From Erythrobacter sp. (GTDB lineage Bacteria; Pseudomonadota; Alphaproteobacteria; Sphingomonadales; Sphingomonadaceae): a stretch of DNA of 33,234 bases. Numbering within the stretch: the first letter of the stretch is position 1; the number at the start of each line of letters is the position of its first letter. Of the stretch, positions 16,765 to 24,202 are shown one piece after another. Position numbers and translations under genes: made by a program. A model generated the notes under the pieces. The model did not search any database. It saw only the letters and a list, made by a program, of their open reading frames with translations, and was not told the origin of the DNA. The stretch covers positions 1 to 33,234 of the forward strand of contig DAICXZ010000016.1 in NCBI GenBank assembly GCA_027311945.1, given 5' to 3'.

Positions 16765-18207
16765 TCAGTCGAACGGATTTTTCGCACTCTTGAGTGTAAT
16801 CCGCACCGGAACGGCGCCGAAGTCCAGCTCCTTGCGAATCGAGTTCACCAGATAGCGTTCGTAGCTGGCGGGCAGATCGTCGAGCCGGGTGCCGAAAATC
16901 ACGAAGCGCGGCGGACGGGTGCCCACCTGGGTGATATAGCGCAGCTTGATCCGCCGTCCGCCCGGTGCAGGCGGCGGGTTCATGTTCAGCGCATGCTCGA
17001 ACCAGCGGTTGAGGCCCGAAGTCCCCACGCGGCGGCTCCATGCCTCGCGCAGATCGAAGGCAGCGGTCAGCATCTGGTCAAGCCCCTTGCCGGTGACCGC
17101 CGAAACCGCCAGCAGCGGCACGCCCTTCAGCTGCGACAGCCCGTCGTCGAGCGCCGCGCGCACACCGTTGAACAGCGCGCTGGTATCTTCGGCCACGTCC
17201 CACTTGTTGATCGCGATCATCAGCGCGCGGCCTTCGTCGATCACCTTGTTGGCGATCTTGAGGTCCTGCACCTCCAGCCCGCGGGTCGCATCGAGCAGCA
17301 GCACCACGACCTCGGCATAGTCGACCGCGCGCAGGCCATCGGCGACCGAAAGCTTCTCCAGCTTGTCGACCACCTTGGAGCGCTTGCGCATGCCCGCCGT
17401 GTCGATCAGGCGGATCTTGCGGTTTTCGCCCGATTTCGGCTCGGTCCAGTCCCAGTCGATGGAGATCGAATCGCGGGTGATCCCGGCTTCGGGGCCGGTC
17501 AGCAGCCGGTCTTCGCCGAGCAGCTTGTTGACCAGTGTGGACTTGCCCGCATTGGGGCGCCCGACAATGGCCAGCGCCAGCGGAGCCGCCGGGTCGTGTG
17601 TTTCCAGCTCGATGCCCTCGGCCTCGGCTGCCTCGGCGGCGGCGCGCATCCGGTCGGCTTCGATTGCCGCTTCGGCCTCGGCTTCGATCTGCATCCGCTC
17701 GGCCTTTTCGGAGATCAGCGGGGAGAGCGCGGTGTAGAGATCGGCAATGCCTTCGCCATGTTCGGCGCTGACCGGCACCGGCTCGCCCATGCCGAGCGAC
17801 CAGCCCTCGATGATGCCGCTTTCGCCCGCATTGCCTTCGGACTTGTTGGCGATGAGCACCACGGGCACTTCCTGCTCGCGCAGCCAGCGGGCGATTTCCT
17901 CGTCAAGCGGGGTTAGACCCGCACGCGCATCGTAGACGAACAGCGCGGCATCGGCGCCGGCGAGGCTGACCTGCGTCTGCGCCAGCATCCGGCCGGGCAG
18001 GCTCTGTGCGTCCTCGTCTTCCCAGCCGGCCGTGTCGACCGCCTCGAATTCCAGTCCGAGCAAGCCTGCCTCGCCCATGCGCCGGTCGCGCGTGACGCCA
18101 GGCTGATCGTCGACCAGAGCGAGCCTCTTGCCGACCAGACGGTTGAACAAGGTCGACTTGCCGACGTTGGGTCGGCCGATGATAACCACCTGCGGGAGTT
18201 TGCGCAT
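16765..18207 (-). CDS. der: Ribosome-assembly GTPase Der (EngA)
   Basis: The 480-aa protein has two tandem GTPase domains and a C-terminal KH-like domain, the layout unique to Der. The first P-loop is GRPNVGKS (11-18) with DTAG at 58-61 and NKSE at 121-124. The second is GRPNAGKS (216-223), followed by DTAG and NKWD. The KH-like end includes PPPAPGGRRIKLRYITQ and LVNSIRKELDFGAVPVRITLK. It acts in late 50S subunit assembly and is essential in most bacteria. The linker at 170-208 is a long Ala/Glu-rich helix, longer than in E. coli. The ATG at 18207 or 18213 may be used. Confidence 0.96.
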   Translation of the reverse strand: MRKLPQVVIIGRPNVGKSTLFNRLVGKRLALVDDQPGVTRDRRMGEAGLLGLEFEAVDTAGWEDEDAQSLPGRMLAQTQVSLAGADAALFVYDARAGLTPLDEEIARWLREQEVPVVLIANKSEGNAGESGIIEGWSLGMGEPVPVSAEHGEGIADLYTALSPLISEKAERMQIEAEAEAAIEADRMRAAAEAAEAEGIELETHDPAAPLALAIVGRPNAGKSTLVNKLLGEDRLLTGPEAGITRDSISIDWDWTEPKSGENRKIRLIDTAGMRKRSKVVDKLEKLSVADGLRAVDYAEVVVLLLDATRGLEVQDLKIANKVIDEGRALMIAINKWDVAEDTSALFNGVRAALDDGLSQLKGVPLLAVSAVTGKGLDQMLTAAFDLREAWSRRVGTSGLNRWFEHALNMNPPPAPGGRRIKLRYITQVGTRPPRFVIFGTRLDDLPASYERYLVNSIRKELDFGAVPVRITLKSAKNPFD

Positions 18208-18286
18208 TTTCATGATAGCGCTGCAGGTGGCGCGCCGAGCGACGGATGGCAAGTGTTCTCAGCAAGGGGCGGGGTGAAGAAGTTAG

Positions 18287-18318
18287 GGTAAATTTACGAT
18301 TAACCTAGGAAATTTACC
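18287..18318. repeat. AT-rich inverted repeat upstream of the CHAP gene
   Basis: GGTAAATTT (18287-18295) and AAATTTACC (18310-18318) are exact inverse copies around a 14-nt spacer. They form an AT-rich island in an otherwise GC-rich region between the divergent der and CHAP genes. This could be an operator or simply promoter DNA; the start of the CHAP gene is 48 bp downstream. Confidence 0.5.
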
Positions 18319-18366
18319 TAGTTTGCCGACAAGTTGCTAACCTTCTGGCGGCAAGGCAGTGCCGTT

Positions 18367-19071
18367 ATGAGGAAGGTTTTTGCCGTCAGCCTGCTGATTC
18401 TTGCCGCGAATGTCGGCGTGCCTGCGGTTGCCGAGTACGCCGCACGCGCCCCCGGATCGCCGGGAACGTCCAGCGGAGCTTACCTGCAATGCGTGCCCTA
18501 TGCCCGCGAAGTGTCGGGCATCAGGATCTATGGCGATGCGCATACATGGTGGGGCCAGGCCGAAGGGCGCTATGCGCGCGGGCACACGCCCCGCGTTGGT
18601 GCAGTGATGGCCTTCGTGCCGTTCCGCAACATGACGCTGGGCCATGTCGCTGCCGTCAGCCGCATCGTCGATGCGCGCACGGTGCTGCTGCGCCACGCCA
18701 ACTGGTCGGAAATCGACGGGCGGCGCGGGCAGATCGAAGACGATGTGCGCGCGGTGGACGTTTCCCCGAACAACGACTGGAGCGAGGTCCGCGTCTGGTA
18801 TGCCCCCTCGGACGCGCTGGGCACCACGCACTGGCCGGTTGCGGGCTTTATTTACAACGAGAAGCCCGGCGCGCAGACCGTCCCCTTCCGCTATGCCTTT
18901 GCCGACCTGCCCGCCGCTGGCAAGGCAAGCGCCCCGGCGTCCCGCCAGCAGGCCAGCGCGCCCGCATCTGTGCAGACGGCCAGTCAAAGCGATCGCTTCG
19001 CGGCTGAGCTGGCGCTTGACCGGATGGGCGGCGATGCGGGCTTCGCGCGCGCTTTTGCCAGCCTGCGTTAG
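18367..19071 (+). CDS. Secreted CHAP-domain amidase/peptidase
   Basis: The 234-aa protein has a Sec signal (residues 4-23). A CHAP (NlpC/P60-like) domain follows, with the catalytic Cys42 in AYLQCVPYAREVSGI, then GDAHTWW, VGAVMAFVP, His93 in LGHVAAVSRI and the RHANW segment. CHAP enzymes cut amide bonds in peptidoglycan stems or bridges. The C-terminal 60 residues are Ala/Ser-rich and end in a short helix. The start is ATG at 18367; upstream residues of the longer frame precede the signal peptide. The stop overlaps that of the convergent lipoprotein gene in TTAG at 19068-19071. Confidence 0.88.
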   Translation: MRKVFAVSLLILAANVGVPAVAEYAARAPGSPGTSSGAYLQCVPYAREVSGIRIYGDAHTWWGQAEGRYARGHTPRVGAVMAFVPFRNMTLGHVAAVSRIVDARTVLLRHANWSEIDGRRGQIEDDVRAVDVSPNNDWSEVRVWYAPSDALGTTHWPVAGFIYNEKPGAQTVPFRYAFADLPAAGKASAPASRQQASAPASVQTASQSDRFAAELALDRMGGDAGFARAFASLR

Positions 19072-19649
19072 GCGCAGCCTTCCACAAAGCCGAGTTCGGG
19101 CATGGTGCCCACGTGCATCACGCTCACCTTGCCATCGGCGCCGACTTCGAACCGGAGCGCGGGCTCGCCGCTATCGGCGTTGGGGGCGGTGAGATCCTTG
19201 GCGGGCGGATCTTCGTACTTGTGAGGTGTCTCGCGGAAGCCGCCGAAGGTGCTGCGCACTTGCGCCTCGCTGGAGCCTGCGCCGATTCCCTCGATCAGCT
19301 TCACATCGCTGTCGGGCCCCGCGCTGATGCGGCGCACGAGGCCGCCTGTCACCATGGCCCAGGTGTCGGGGAATTCGAGCGAGGAGTACATCGTGCAGCC
19401 TTCACCCGCCTGCACGTCGGGCGCGCTCCAGCTGCTGTTCTGCGGCACTGCGGCGCCGATCCTGAGATCGCCCAGCCCCTCCAGGGTGAGGGTGGGGCGC
19501 TGTGCTGGCGTTGTCTCCGCCGGAGGAGCGCTGGCGCTCGGCGCGACGGATTCGCTGGAAGTGGCGTCTGGCTCCGGCGCGGGGTCGGCATCGCCTGAAC
19601 AGGCGGCGAGGACGAGCATCGGGGCGGCGAAGAGCAGGATCTGTTTCAT
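19068..19649 (-). CDS. Small lipoprotein of unknown function
   Basis: The 193-aa protein has a lipoprotein signal with lipobox LVLAAC (Cys17), then a Ser/Pro/Ala-rich spacer (about 20-60). The globular part carries TLEGLGDLRIGAAVP, GCTMYSSLEFPDTWAMV, GAGSSEAQVRSTFGG and MPELGFVEGC. The arrangement of a GIGxGSSEAxVRxxFG block and two cysteines resembles small periplasmic proteins often left unnamed in sphingomonads. I cannot assign a function. It lies 50 bp downstream of gloA on the same strand and could share its transcript. The ATG at 19649 was chosen because it directly precedes the signal peptide. Confidence 0.75.
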   Translation of the reverse strand: MKQILLFAAPMLVLAACSGDADPAPEPDATSSESVAPSASAPPAETTPAQRPTLTLEGLGDLRIGAAVPQNSSWSAPDVQAGEGCTMYSSLEFPDTWAMVTGGLVRRISAGPDSDVKLIEGIGAGSSEAQVRSTFGGFRETPHKYEDPPAKDLTAPNADSGEPALRFEVGADGKVSVMHVGTMPELGFVEGCA

Positions 19650-19699
19650 GCCTGGATAAACTCCGGCCACCTGCACCCGGTTCCTCGCCGAACCCACCG

Positions 19700-20137
19700 T
19701 TACCAGCTCCCGGTGTTTTCCATACTTGCCCAGGGCTCCTGCGGATCGAGATAGCCATCTTGCAGCAGTTCGATCGAGATGCCGTCAGGCGTGCGCACGA
19801 AGGCCATGTGCCCGTCGCGCGGGGGGCGGTTGATGGTGACGCCTGCTTCCATCAGCTTCTGGCAGGTGGCGTAGATGTCATCCACGCGATAGGCGAGGTG
19901 GCCGAAATTGCGCCCGCCGGTGTAGATTTCGGGCGCGCTGCCGTCTTCTGCGGGCCAGTTATAGGTCAGTTCGACTTCGGCCACGTCTTTCTGGCCGGGA
20001 GCCGCAAGGAAAACAAGCGTGAAGCGGCCCTTCTCGTTATCCATGCGCTTGACCTCTTCCAGCCCGATCAACCCGAAAAAGGCGATCGTCGCGTCGAGGT
20101 CGGCAACGCGGATCATCGTGTGGAGATATTTCAGCAT
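19700..20137 (-). CDS. gloA: Lactoylglutathione lyase (glyoxalase I)
   Basis: The 145-aa VOC-superfamily enzyme isomerises the methylglyoxal-glutathione adduct to lactoylglutathione. The four metal ligands are present: His6 (LHTMIRV), Glu56 (VAEVELTYNW), His80 (NFGHLAYRV) and Glu123 (GISIELLQ). The N-terminal LHTMIRVADLDATIAFF and the ELTYNW block are typical of GloA. ATG at 20137 is supported by CGAGG 9 nt upstream; the longer frame from 20167 would run into a phased repeat array in the promoter. It is divergent from a SIMPL-domain gene. Confidence 0.95.
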   Translation of the reverse strand: MLKYLHTMIRVADLDATIAFFGLIGLEEVKRMDNEKGRFTLVFLAAPGQKDVAEVELTYNWPAEDGSAPEIYTGGRNFGHLAYRVDDIYATCQKLMEAGVTINRPPRDGHMAFVRTPDGISIELLQDGYLDPQEPWASMENTGSW

Positions 20138-20151
20138 GAAATCGTGCCTCG

Positions 20152-20202
20152 GTTCGTCATTGTTCAAAAACGGTTCATCGCTCGTGAGCCACAGTTCATC
20201 GC
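20152..20202. repeat. Three GTTC-type repeats spaced 21 bp apart
   Basis: GTTCGTCAT (20152-20160), GTTCATCGC (20173-20181) and GTTCATCGC (20194-20202) start at exact 21-bp intervals, two helical turns of DNA. They lie in the 89-bp divergent region between gloA and the SIMPL gene. The same face of the helix is presented each time, which suits cooperative binding of a regulator. An additional GTTCA at 20162 breaks the phase. Confidence 0.55.
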
Positions 20203-20226
20203 AGCACTTGAGCAGGGAGATTGTGG

Positions 20227-20991
20227 ATGACCAGCCTTACCGAAGAACCCCATGATAGCGCCACCGAAAACTCCTCCCCGTTCTGGCGGCGCGCGAACAC
20301 GCAGCTGTTTTTCGGGACGGCGCTGATCCTTGCCGGGGGCATGGTCGCAGGGGGATACCTGATGGGCGACGGCTTGCTGCGCGCTCGCCTCGCTGACCGT
20401 TCGGTGACGGTGCGCGGCCTTGCCGAGCGCGACGTTATGGCCGACCTTGCGACCTGGACAATCTCCTACTCCGCCAGCGCCGGGAACCTCGGCGAGGCGC
20501 AGGCCAGTGTCGACCGCGATACCGAACAGCTCACCGCGTTCTTCAAGGAACTGGGTTTTCCCGAGGATGCCTTGCAGCCGGTGGCGGTGAACGTCTCCAG
20601 CTATACCAACGAGGGGATCACCACCTTCACCGTGCGCCAGCGCATGAGCCTGCGCACCACCGATATCGAAAAGGCGCAGAGCGCGGTGCGCCGCCAGTTC
20701 GATCTGGTGCGGCGCGGGGTCATGCTCGAGGAAGGGTCGGGGATGAGCTATTCGTTCACCGGGCTTAACGCGATCAAGCCCGAAATGGTGGCCGAAGCGA
20801 CCCGCGATGCGCGCGCGGCGGCGGAACAGTTCGCCGAGGATTCGGGCAGCGAGGTCGGCGCGATCCGGCAAGCGACGCAGGGCTATTTCGAGATCACCAG
20901 CCGCGATGGCGACAGCGGGGGCTGGGGCAATGCGGATACGCCGTTCAAGAAGGTGCGGGTGGTGACCACGGTCGATTTCATGATCGACTGA
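20227..20991 (+). CDS. SIMPL-domain (DUF541) protein with membrane anchor
   Basis: The 254-aa protein has a cytoplasmic N-tail, one transmembrane segment (about 29-48) and a periplasmic SIMPL domain. Conserved features are SVTVRGLAERDVMADLATWTISYSASAG, TTFTVRQRMSLRT, SYSFTGLNAIKPEMVAEATRDARAAAEQFAEDSG and a C-terminal VRVVTTVDF strand. Family members such as BP26/OMP28 and YggE form rings and are linked to oxidative stress, but their molecular role is unknown. GGGAGA sits 6 nt before the ATG at 20227. The 21-bp phased repeats lie immediately upstream. Confidence 0.9.
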   Translation: MTSLTEEPHDSATENSSPFWRRANTQLFFGTALILAGGMVAGGYLMGDGLLRARLADRSVTVRGLAERDVMADLATWTISYSASAGNLGEAQASVDRDTEQLTAFFKELGFPEDALQPVAVNVSSYTNEGITTFTVRQRMSLRTTDIEKAQSAVRRQFDLVRRGVMLEEGSGMSYSFTGLNAIKPEMVAEATRDARAAAEQFAEDSGSEVGAIRQATQGYFEITSRDGDSGGWGNADTPFKKVRVVTTVDFMID

Positions 20992-21026
20992 GGTATTTCA
21001 ATTGCGGGCTCTCAAGCCCAAAGAAA

Positions 21027-21060
21027 AAGGCCCGCACCTTTCGGCGCGGGCCTTCTCTTT
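21027..21060. terminator. Bidirectional intrinsic terminator
   Basis: AAGGCCCGC (21027-21035) pairs perfectly with GCGGGCCTT (21046-21054) around a 10-nt loop. It is followed by TCTCTTTT on the plus strand and preceded by AAAGAAA, giving a T-rich tail on the minus strand. It separates the convergent SIMPL and porin genes. Confidence 0.8.
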
Positions 21061-21076
21061 TCGAAGCTTCAGGAAA

Positions 21077-21841
21077 TCAGAAGCTGGCCGACAGCGTCAC
21101 GACGACAGCGTCATCCACGAAGTCGTAGATGAAGTCGTCGGTCGGCGTCACAGTGCCGTTGTCGTCGAGGGTGGTGGGGTCGCCCTCAGCACCAACGTAG
21201 GCAACGCCAACCGAAGCCACGGAACCCAGCGCCACATCGGCACCGATCGACCAGTCAAACGCCTTGCCGTCGGAGGTGTAGGTCAGGAAACCGTCGGTGT
21301 AGCCGAGGTGGCCCGAGATGCTCACCGGGGTGTTGGGGATGCCAACGCCAACGTCGGTGTAGACATAGAAGTTGTCTCCGCCGCCGAGCGAATCCTGCTC
21401 GGGAGCGTAGGCAACGCCCAGGGTCACATCAGCCGGGCCGACGGTCGCGCCGATCGAGGCATAGGGCTCGATGTAGTCCGTGTCTTTGCCAGCGGGGGCG
21501 TTCGGGTAAAGGTAGGCGAGCACGCCGATGTCGTAGCTGATGACGCCGGCCGAGCCAGAGTAACCGGCATAGACGTCAAGCTTGGTGTGGCCGTAGCCGA
21601 CGGTGTCTTCGTCGAGGCTCGAGCCCCAGGTGCCGACGTAGAAGCCGCCGATGGCAGCATCGACACCGCCCTGGATGGCGATATCGCCGCCCGACAGGTC
21701 AACACCGCGGAAGCGGTATTCCGAAACGACGGCAGCGTTCCCCGACAGCTCAATGTCCTGAGCGGCGGCAGGAGCGGCGACGGCGAAAACGGAACCGGCA
21801 AGAACAGTAGCAGCCAGAAGGCTGCGGACGGACGTAAGCAT
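21077..21841 (-). CDS. TorF-family putative outer-membrane porin
   Basis: The 254-aa protein has a Sec signal (residues 1-27, ending APAAAQ). Alternating amphipathic strands follow, typical of a beta-barrel: ELSGNAAVVSEYRFRGVDLSGGDIAIQGGVD, FYVGTWGSS, ISYDIGVLAYLYP, ending DAVVVTLSASF with a terminal Phe. The early SEYRFRGVDLS block and the short length fit the TorF (TIGR02001-like) family. The likely role is a small outer-membrane channel; the solute is unknown. GAGGAAA lies about 8 nt before the ATG at 21841. It is acidic, as many marine porins are. Confidence 0.88.
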   Translation of the reverse strand: MLTSVRSLLAATVLAGSVFAVAAPAAAQDIELSGNAAVVSEYRFRGVDLSGGDIAIQGGVDAAIGGFYVGTWGSSLDEDTVGYGHTKLDVYAGYSGSAGVISYDIGVLAYLYPNAPAGKDTDYIEPYASIGATVGPADVTLGVAYAPEQDSLGGGDNFYVYTDVGVGIPNTPVSISGHLGYTDGFLTYTSDGKAFDWSIGADVALGSVASVGVAYVGAEGDPTTLDDNGTVTPTDDFIYDFVDDAVVVTLSASF

Positions 21842-22166
21842 GGGCAATTTCCTCGATTGCTGTTGAAACTCTGCCTCGTCCCACCTGCACAGCAATGTTT
21901 CGGCCTCTGATTCTTGGGTCGGGCCGATAACCGTTTGCTTGGGAAGAAAAGTTGCCAACATGCGCTGCATTGCACAAGATCAATTGCTGCAAAGGCGCAT
22001 CTACTGTAATTTGTGTGTCATAATCGCATCACTGGGTGTGGTTACCGGTGCGTCTGCGCCACTTTGCCTGAACGCTATGGTAGGGAATTGGTGCGAAGGG
22101 GTGCTCGGCGCTGCCTTGACGGCGCTCGATCTAGGGCCATCTCAAGCGCCAATCATGATAGCTTTT
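21842..22166. promoter_or_regulatory. Divergent intergenic region, porin/metallophosphatase
   Basis: These 325 bp are AT-richer than the flanks, especially 21950-22035 and 22150-22166. They should contain the promoters of the porin and the metallophosphatase. The rightward frame stays open through much of it, but the codon pattern and lack of similarity argue against coding. I found no clear operator or small RNA. Confidence 0.4.
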
Positions 22167-22955
22167 ATGAAAGAACTGTTCGGTACGTCCAGGGTCGCGC
22201 CAGAGCTGAGTGCAAGTTTGCCGGAAGGGCGGCGCGTCTATGCAATCGGCGATGTGCATGGGCGGCTAGACCTTTTTGCCGCGCTTGCCGCAGCCATCGA
22301 AGACGACGATCAGGCATGCTCTCCTGCGCAAACCAGTATTGTCCTGCTGGGCGACCTGGTCGATCGCGGGCCCGACAGCGCGGGCGTGGTCGCTTTCGCG
22401 CGCGAGTGGCAGCGGCGCCGCGAAGTGCGCATACTGGCGGGCAATCACGAGGAAATGTTCCTCAAGAGCTTCGAAAGCACCGACATCCTGCGCCAGTTCC
22501 TGCGGCACGGCGGGCGCGAGACGCTGTTCAGCTATGGCGTGGATCCGGAGGAATATTTGGCCGCGACCGCGGAGCAGGTGCAGGCGATGATGCACCAGGT
22601 GGTGAGCGAGGATGAGCGTGCCTATATCGCCGGTTTCGAAGGGATGGTTGTGCTGGGCGACTATGTATTCGTGCATGCCGGGATCGACCCGGCGCAACCT
22701 CTCGATGCACAGAGCGAGGCGAACCTGCGCTGGATTCGCGAGCCGTTCCTCAGCCATGACGAGCCGCTCGGGTTCGTTGTCGTGCATGGCCACACCATCG
22801 CCGACGAGCCGGATGTGCGGACGAACCGCATCGGCATCGACACCGGTGCCTATGCCAGCGGCAGGCTGACCGCGCTCGTGCTCGAAGGCGACGAGCGGCG
22901 CTTTATCGAAACGGTGCGGGCCGAGGACGGCACGATCACCACGCGCGCTTTCTGA
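22167..22955 (+). CDS. Calcineurin-like metallophosphatase (PPP type)
   Basis: The 262-aa protein has the classic metal-binding series GDVHGRLD (28-35), GDLVDRGPDS (62-71) and AGNHEEMF (91-98). The later VFVHAGID and VVVHGHTI complete the two-metal site. It belongs to bacterial PPP-type phosphatases, close to serine/threonine phosphatases and ApaH-like enzymes; the substrate cannot be told from sequence. The ATG at 22167 is used; an in-frame ATG lies four codons upstream. The rnpB 3' end follows only 24 bp downstream, transcribed toward it. Confidence 0.9.
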   Translation: MKELFGTSRVAPELSASLPEGRRVYAIGDVHGRLDLFAALAAAIEDDDQACSPAQTSIVLLGDLVDRGPDSAGVVAFAREWQRRREVRILAGNHEEMFLKSFESTDILRQFLRHGGRETLFSYGVDPEEYLAATAEQVQAMMHQVVSEDERAYIAGFEGMVVLGDYVFVHAGIDPAQPLDAQSEANLRWIREPFLSHDEPLGFVVVHGHTIADEPDVRTNRIGIDTGAYASGRLTALVLEGDERRFIETVRAEDGTITTRAF

Positions 22956-22978
22956 CGGTTTTGCCTGGGGGCTCGTGT

Positions 22979-23404
22979 GCCGGGGAGCCTGTAAGCCGGG
23001 TTCTGTGTCCGCCGACCTTATCCTGCATGCAGGAAGGTATCGGCGGCGGCAGCCATTCGTCTGGGCGGCCGGTTGCCCGGCGCGCTCTGGCGACCAACCC
23101 GGGTCGCTCGGGGCGAAACACCCCTGCCTCTTGCGAGGCGCGCGACCCCTATGCGGTCTTGCTCCGGGTGGGGTTTGCCATGCGGGCCCTGTTGCCAGCG
23201 CCCCGGTGCGCTCTTGCCGCACCCTTTCACCCTTGCCTGTGCCCCAAGGGGCCATCGGCGGTATACTCTCTGTGGCACTTTCCCTGTGGTTGCCCACGGC
23301 GGGCGTTACCCGCCACCCTCGTTTCGTGGAGCCCGGACTTTCCTCGCACAATCGACCCGCTCATCCTGAGCCTGTCGAAGGGCGCGGCTGCCCGGCTCCC
23401 CGGC
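22979..23404 (-). ncRNA. rnpB: RNase P RNA, bacterial class A
   Basis: The 426-nt RNA matures the 5' ends of tRNAs. P1 is formed by GCCGGGGAGCC at the 5' end (23404-23394) and GGCTCCCCGGC at the 3' end (22989-22979), an 11-bp perfect helix. Hallmarks include GAGGAAAGTCCGGGCTCC (P4 5' side), AGGGTGGCGGGTAACGCCCG, CCACAGGGAAAGTGCCACAG, AGGGTGAAAGGGTG, and ACAGAACCCGGCTTACAG near the 3' end. The P3 region contains a copy of the repeat found around the GIY-YIG gene. Confidence 0.95.
23357..23381. repeat. REP-like repeat, copy A, inside rnpB
   Basis: The plus-strand 25-mer, starting CCGCTCATCCTGAGC, matches the first 25 bases of copy B at 23 of 25 positions. In the RNA it lies near the 5' end, between P1/P2 and the conserved GAGGAAAGTCC, where helix P3 is expected. 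Confidence 0.8.
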
Positions 23405-23413
23405 ACGGGCGAG

Positions 23414-23441
23414 CTTATAGGCGCGGCGCGGCCAAGCGCAA
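23414..23441 (-). promoter_or_regulatory. Probable rnpB promoter
   Basis: On the minus strand TTGCGC (23441-23436) is followed after 16 bp by TATAAG (23419-23414). The predicted RNA 5' end at 23404 lies about 9 nt further. The spacing and position are right for a housekeeping promoter of rnpB. Confidence 0.6.
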
Positions 23442-23474
23442 GCTGCGGCCTCAGGCCATGATTGCGATCAAGCC

Positions 23475-24200
23475 CTAGCGCGCCAGCCCGCGGTCGCGGT
23501 CGAGCAGGAGCTGGAACAAGATCGCGCGGCATTCGCCGTCGATCACACCGTCGACAAGGTCGGGCCGCCAGCGGCGCTGGAATGCCTCGACCACCTTGCG
23601 CTGATCGGAAATGTCATAGCCGAAGCGGTCGAGCGCGAGGAGGAACGCGCCGTCGTTCTCGAGCGGATCGCCAAGATCGAGCCGCTCGGGGCTGGCGAGG
23701 CACAGGCCCACCCTTGCGAGCCGCCCCCAGGGGAACAGCTCTCCGGGGTCGATCTTGCGATCGGGCGCAATGTCCGAATGGGCGACCACGTTGGCGCGCG
23801 GGATATCGTGCCGCTTGACGATGGAGTGGACCAGCGGGATCAGCGCCTCAATCTGCGCATCGGCGAAGGGGCGATAGCCGTTGGTATGGCCCGGATGGTC
23901 AAGCTCGATGCCGATGCTGGCAGAGTTCACATCGTGCACCCCGCGCCAAGAGGACCGGCCAGCATGCCAGGCACGCTTGTCCTCCTCGACGAGTTGGATG
24001 ATCGTGCCGTCTTCCTCGACCAGATAGTGGGCCGAAACGCCCGCCTCGGGGTCGCACATCCGCTCAAGCGCCGCATCTTTGCCGACCATGTCGGTGTAAT
24101 GCAGGACAAGCATCGAGATCGGCAGTTGCCGCTCGTTCCAGTTGGGCGAAGGGGCGTGGCGGTCGACCAGATCGGCAGGGTCGAACGGTTGCCCGTCCAT
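23475..24200 (-). CDS. N-acetylmuramoyl-L-alanine amidase, AmpD-like
   Basis: The 241-aa protein is an amidase_2 (zinc) enzyme. His ligands are seen in ISMLVLHYTDM and NVVAHSDIAPDRKIDPGELFPW. The domain also has SAHYLVEEDGTIIQLVEEDKRAWHAGRSSW and SIGIELDHPG. The C-terminal part (LVDGVIDGECRAILFQLL) resembles a peptidoglycan-binding helix. It lacks a signal peptide, as AmpD does, so it probably acts on recycled muropeptides in the cytoplasm. Its start is 2 bp after the chpT stop, so the two are co-translated. The C-terminal extension is typical of alphaproteobacterial forms. Confidence 0.88.
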   Translation of the reverse strand: MDGQPFDPADLVDRHAPSPNWNERQLPISMLVLHYTDMVGKDAALERMCDPEAGVSAHYLVEEDGTIIQLVEEDKRAWHAGRSSWRGVHDVNSASIGIELDHPGHTNGYRPFADAQIEALIPLVHSIVKRHDIPRANVVAHSDIAPDRKIDPGELFPWGRLARVGLCLASPERLDLGDPLENDGAFLLALDRFGYDISDQRKVVEAFQRRWRPDLVDGVIDGECRAILFQLLLDRDRGLAR

Positions 24201-24202
24201 GG

